From: Patagioenas fasciata | Taxonomy: Eukaryota > Chordata > Aves > Columbiformes > Columbidae | NCBI RefSeq assembly: GCF_037038585.1 | Contig: NC_092524.1 | Location: 45,717,001 to 45,781,000 of the forward strand | Direction: 5' to 3' | Length of the DNA stretch: 64,000 bases | Shown here: positions 63,076 through 64,000 of the stretch, piece after piece | Layout: each line of letters opens with the position of its first letter | Numbering within the stretch: the first letter of the stretch is position 1 | Translations under genes and position numbers: made by a program | Notes under the pieces: model-generated | Databases searched by the model: none | Told to the model about the DNA's origin: nothing | The model's input: only the letters and a program-made list of their open reading frames with translations

Positions 63076-64000
63076 CTAGGGGAGAATGCGGTAAAGCATA
63101 AACAGAGTCAATGTGTGCTGAGGCCACAGCTGCAAGGGGTTGGTGGGGCAAGAGGGAAGGTTTGGAGGATCTCCTGAGGTCCAGTGTAGCTGACTATATG
63201 AGGTTCTGAGCTTTGGCACTGAGAGCTCCCAAAGACTGACCTTCCCTAAAAATGTTAACTGTGCCTGTAAGCAGCACGCCAGGAGGCAGCTTGGCTCCAC
63301 AGACACACCTGAGACTTGGCTCAGTCCATGGTCACAGGTAGACACAGCCTGAACACAAGGATCCAGGCCTCAATTGCCAAGGCCCTGCTCACCAGCCACT
63401 GTCTGATGGCTGACTGCTCGCTGCAGGCAGTGAAGTCATGGGAGCAGTTGCTCAGGTAACAGCCAGCAAAAGGAACCTAAGGGGGGGTGGGAAAAACCTC
63501 AGGGTGAACCAGCTGTGGACCAGAACATACTCTTACGCTGATACAGCTGCTATGGAAGCTGAGCAGAAGGGCTGTGCATCTGCCATGGACATCTCTCAAG
63601 CTGCTGAAAGACCACAACAGCAGCTGATGGCTGCAGTTACTCTCTGCAAGACTGTGACTCTCAAGTGTTGGAAAGCAGCACGTAGCACTGTTTCACTCGG
63701 ACAGAATCACAGAATGGTTGGGTTTGGAAGGGACCTCTGGAGATCATCTAGTACAACCCACCAGCTAAAGCAGGTTCACCCCAAGCAGACTGCACAGGAA
63801 ACTTAAACCTGGACATCTGTGAGCTGCAGCAGAGCACATGCATGGTCTGGCTTGGGAAGAGGGCAGGGAAAAAGGTCTATGTAGTCTGACCTCAACAGCA
63901 TGCAAGGCCCTGGGACATCATTTGAAAAAAGAGGAACAGTGGAAGATGGAGGTGGATGGAAAATGAGAAAAAGGCAAACATGGCTTCCCCAAAGGCAGGT
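63076..64000. other. ABCD4 intron sequence to window edge
   Basis: The next upstream ABCD4 exon (which in human encodes the segment ending YPDSG) was looked for on the minus strand and not found, so this is read as intron. It contains a CR1 3' fragment listed separately. Confidence 0.6.
63700..63800 (-). mobile_element. CR1 3'-end fragment, antisense
   Basis: The plus strand reads AATCACAGAATGGTTGGGTTTGG, then AAGGGACCTCTGGAGATCAT and CTAGTACAACCCACC, the well known antisense 3' end of avian CR1 elements. It is only about 100 bp long. The moderate divergence suggests it is older than the two young copies. Confidence 0.85.

Overview
This window is vertebrate nuclear DNA, almost certainly from a bird. 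The evidence is CR1 LINEs with the avian ATTCTGTG-type 3' tail, compact intron-containing genes, and the gene order VSX2(+) - ABCD4(-) known from vertebrates (human 14q24.3). There are no prokaryotic features; the genes are split by GT-AG introns and were assembled exon by exon.

Layout. Positions 1-22,300 are an upstream intergenic desert with ancient CR1 fossils, a polypyrimidine tract, and a GC-rich island flanked by AT-rich, homeodomain-site-rich DNA at about 12.4-14.4 kb (candidate VSX2 enhancers). VSX2 (CHX10 retinal homeobox gene) covers about 22.3-46.8 kb on the + strand: five coding exons, 387 codons by the usual splice pattern, with a TATA-like box, an inverted CCAAT box and a large CpG-rich promoter region. 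Its 16.8-kb intron 3 holds a young CR1 LINE with an open reverse transcriptase frame, a small hAT-type MITE, and a candidate conserved enhancer just before exon 4. About 2 kb beyond the VSX2 poly(A) signal begins an intact 14-exon, 682-codon ACSS1-type (mitochondrial acetyl-CoA synthetase) gene at 48.9-59.6 kb (+). The last five coding exons of ABCD4 (lysosomal cobalamin ABC transporter) follow on the - strand at 60.7-63.1 kb; the rest of ABCD4 lies beyond the window.

The genes do not form a pathway. VSX2 is a retinal transcription factor, the ACSS1-type enzyme activates acetate in mitochondria, and ABCD4 exports vitamin B12 from lysosomes. The context is evolutionary. In human, VSX1, ACSS1 and ENTPD6 cluster on 20p11, while VSX2 and ENTPD5 cluster on 14q24 with no ACSS gene. 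The ACSS1-type gene next to VSX2 therefore looks like the ohnologue of ACSS1, kept here and missing from the human locus.

Other notable points: two CR1 copies 24 kb apart that are identical by eye over 897 nt, in introns of adjacent genes; a pair of in-frame 3' splice sites 63 nt apart at the last VSX2 exon; and VSX2-type TAATTAGC sites in the putative enhancers, suggesting autoregulation.
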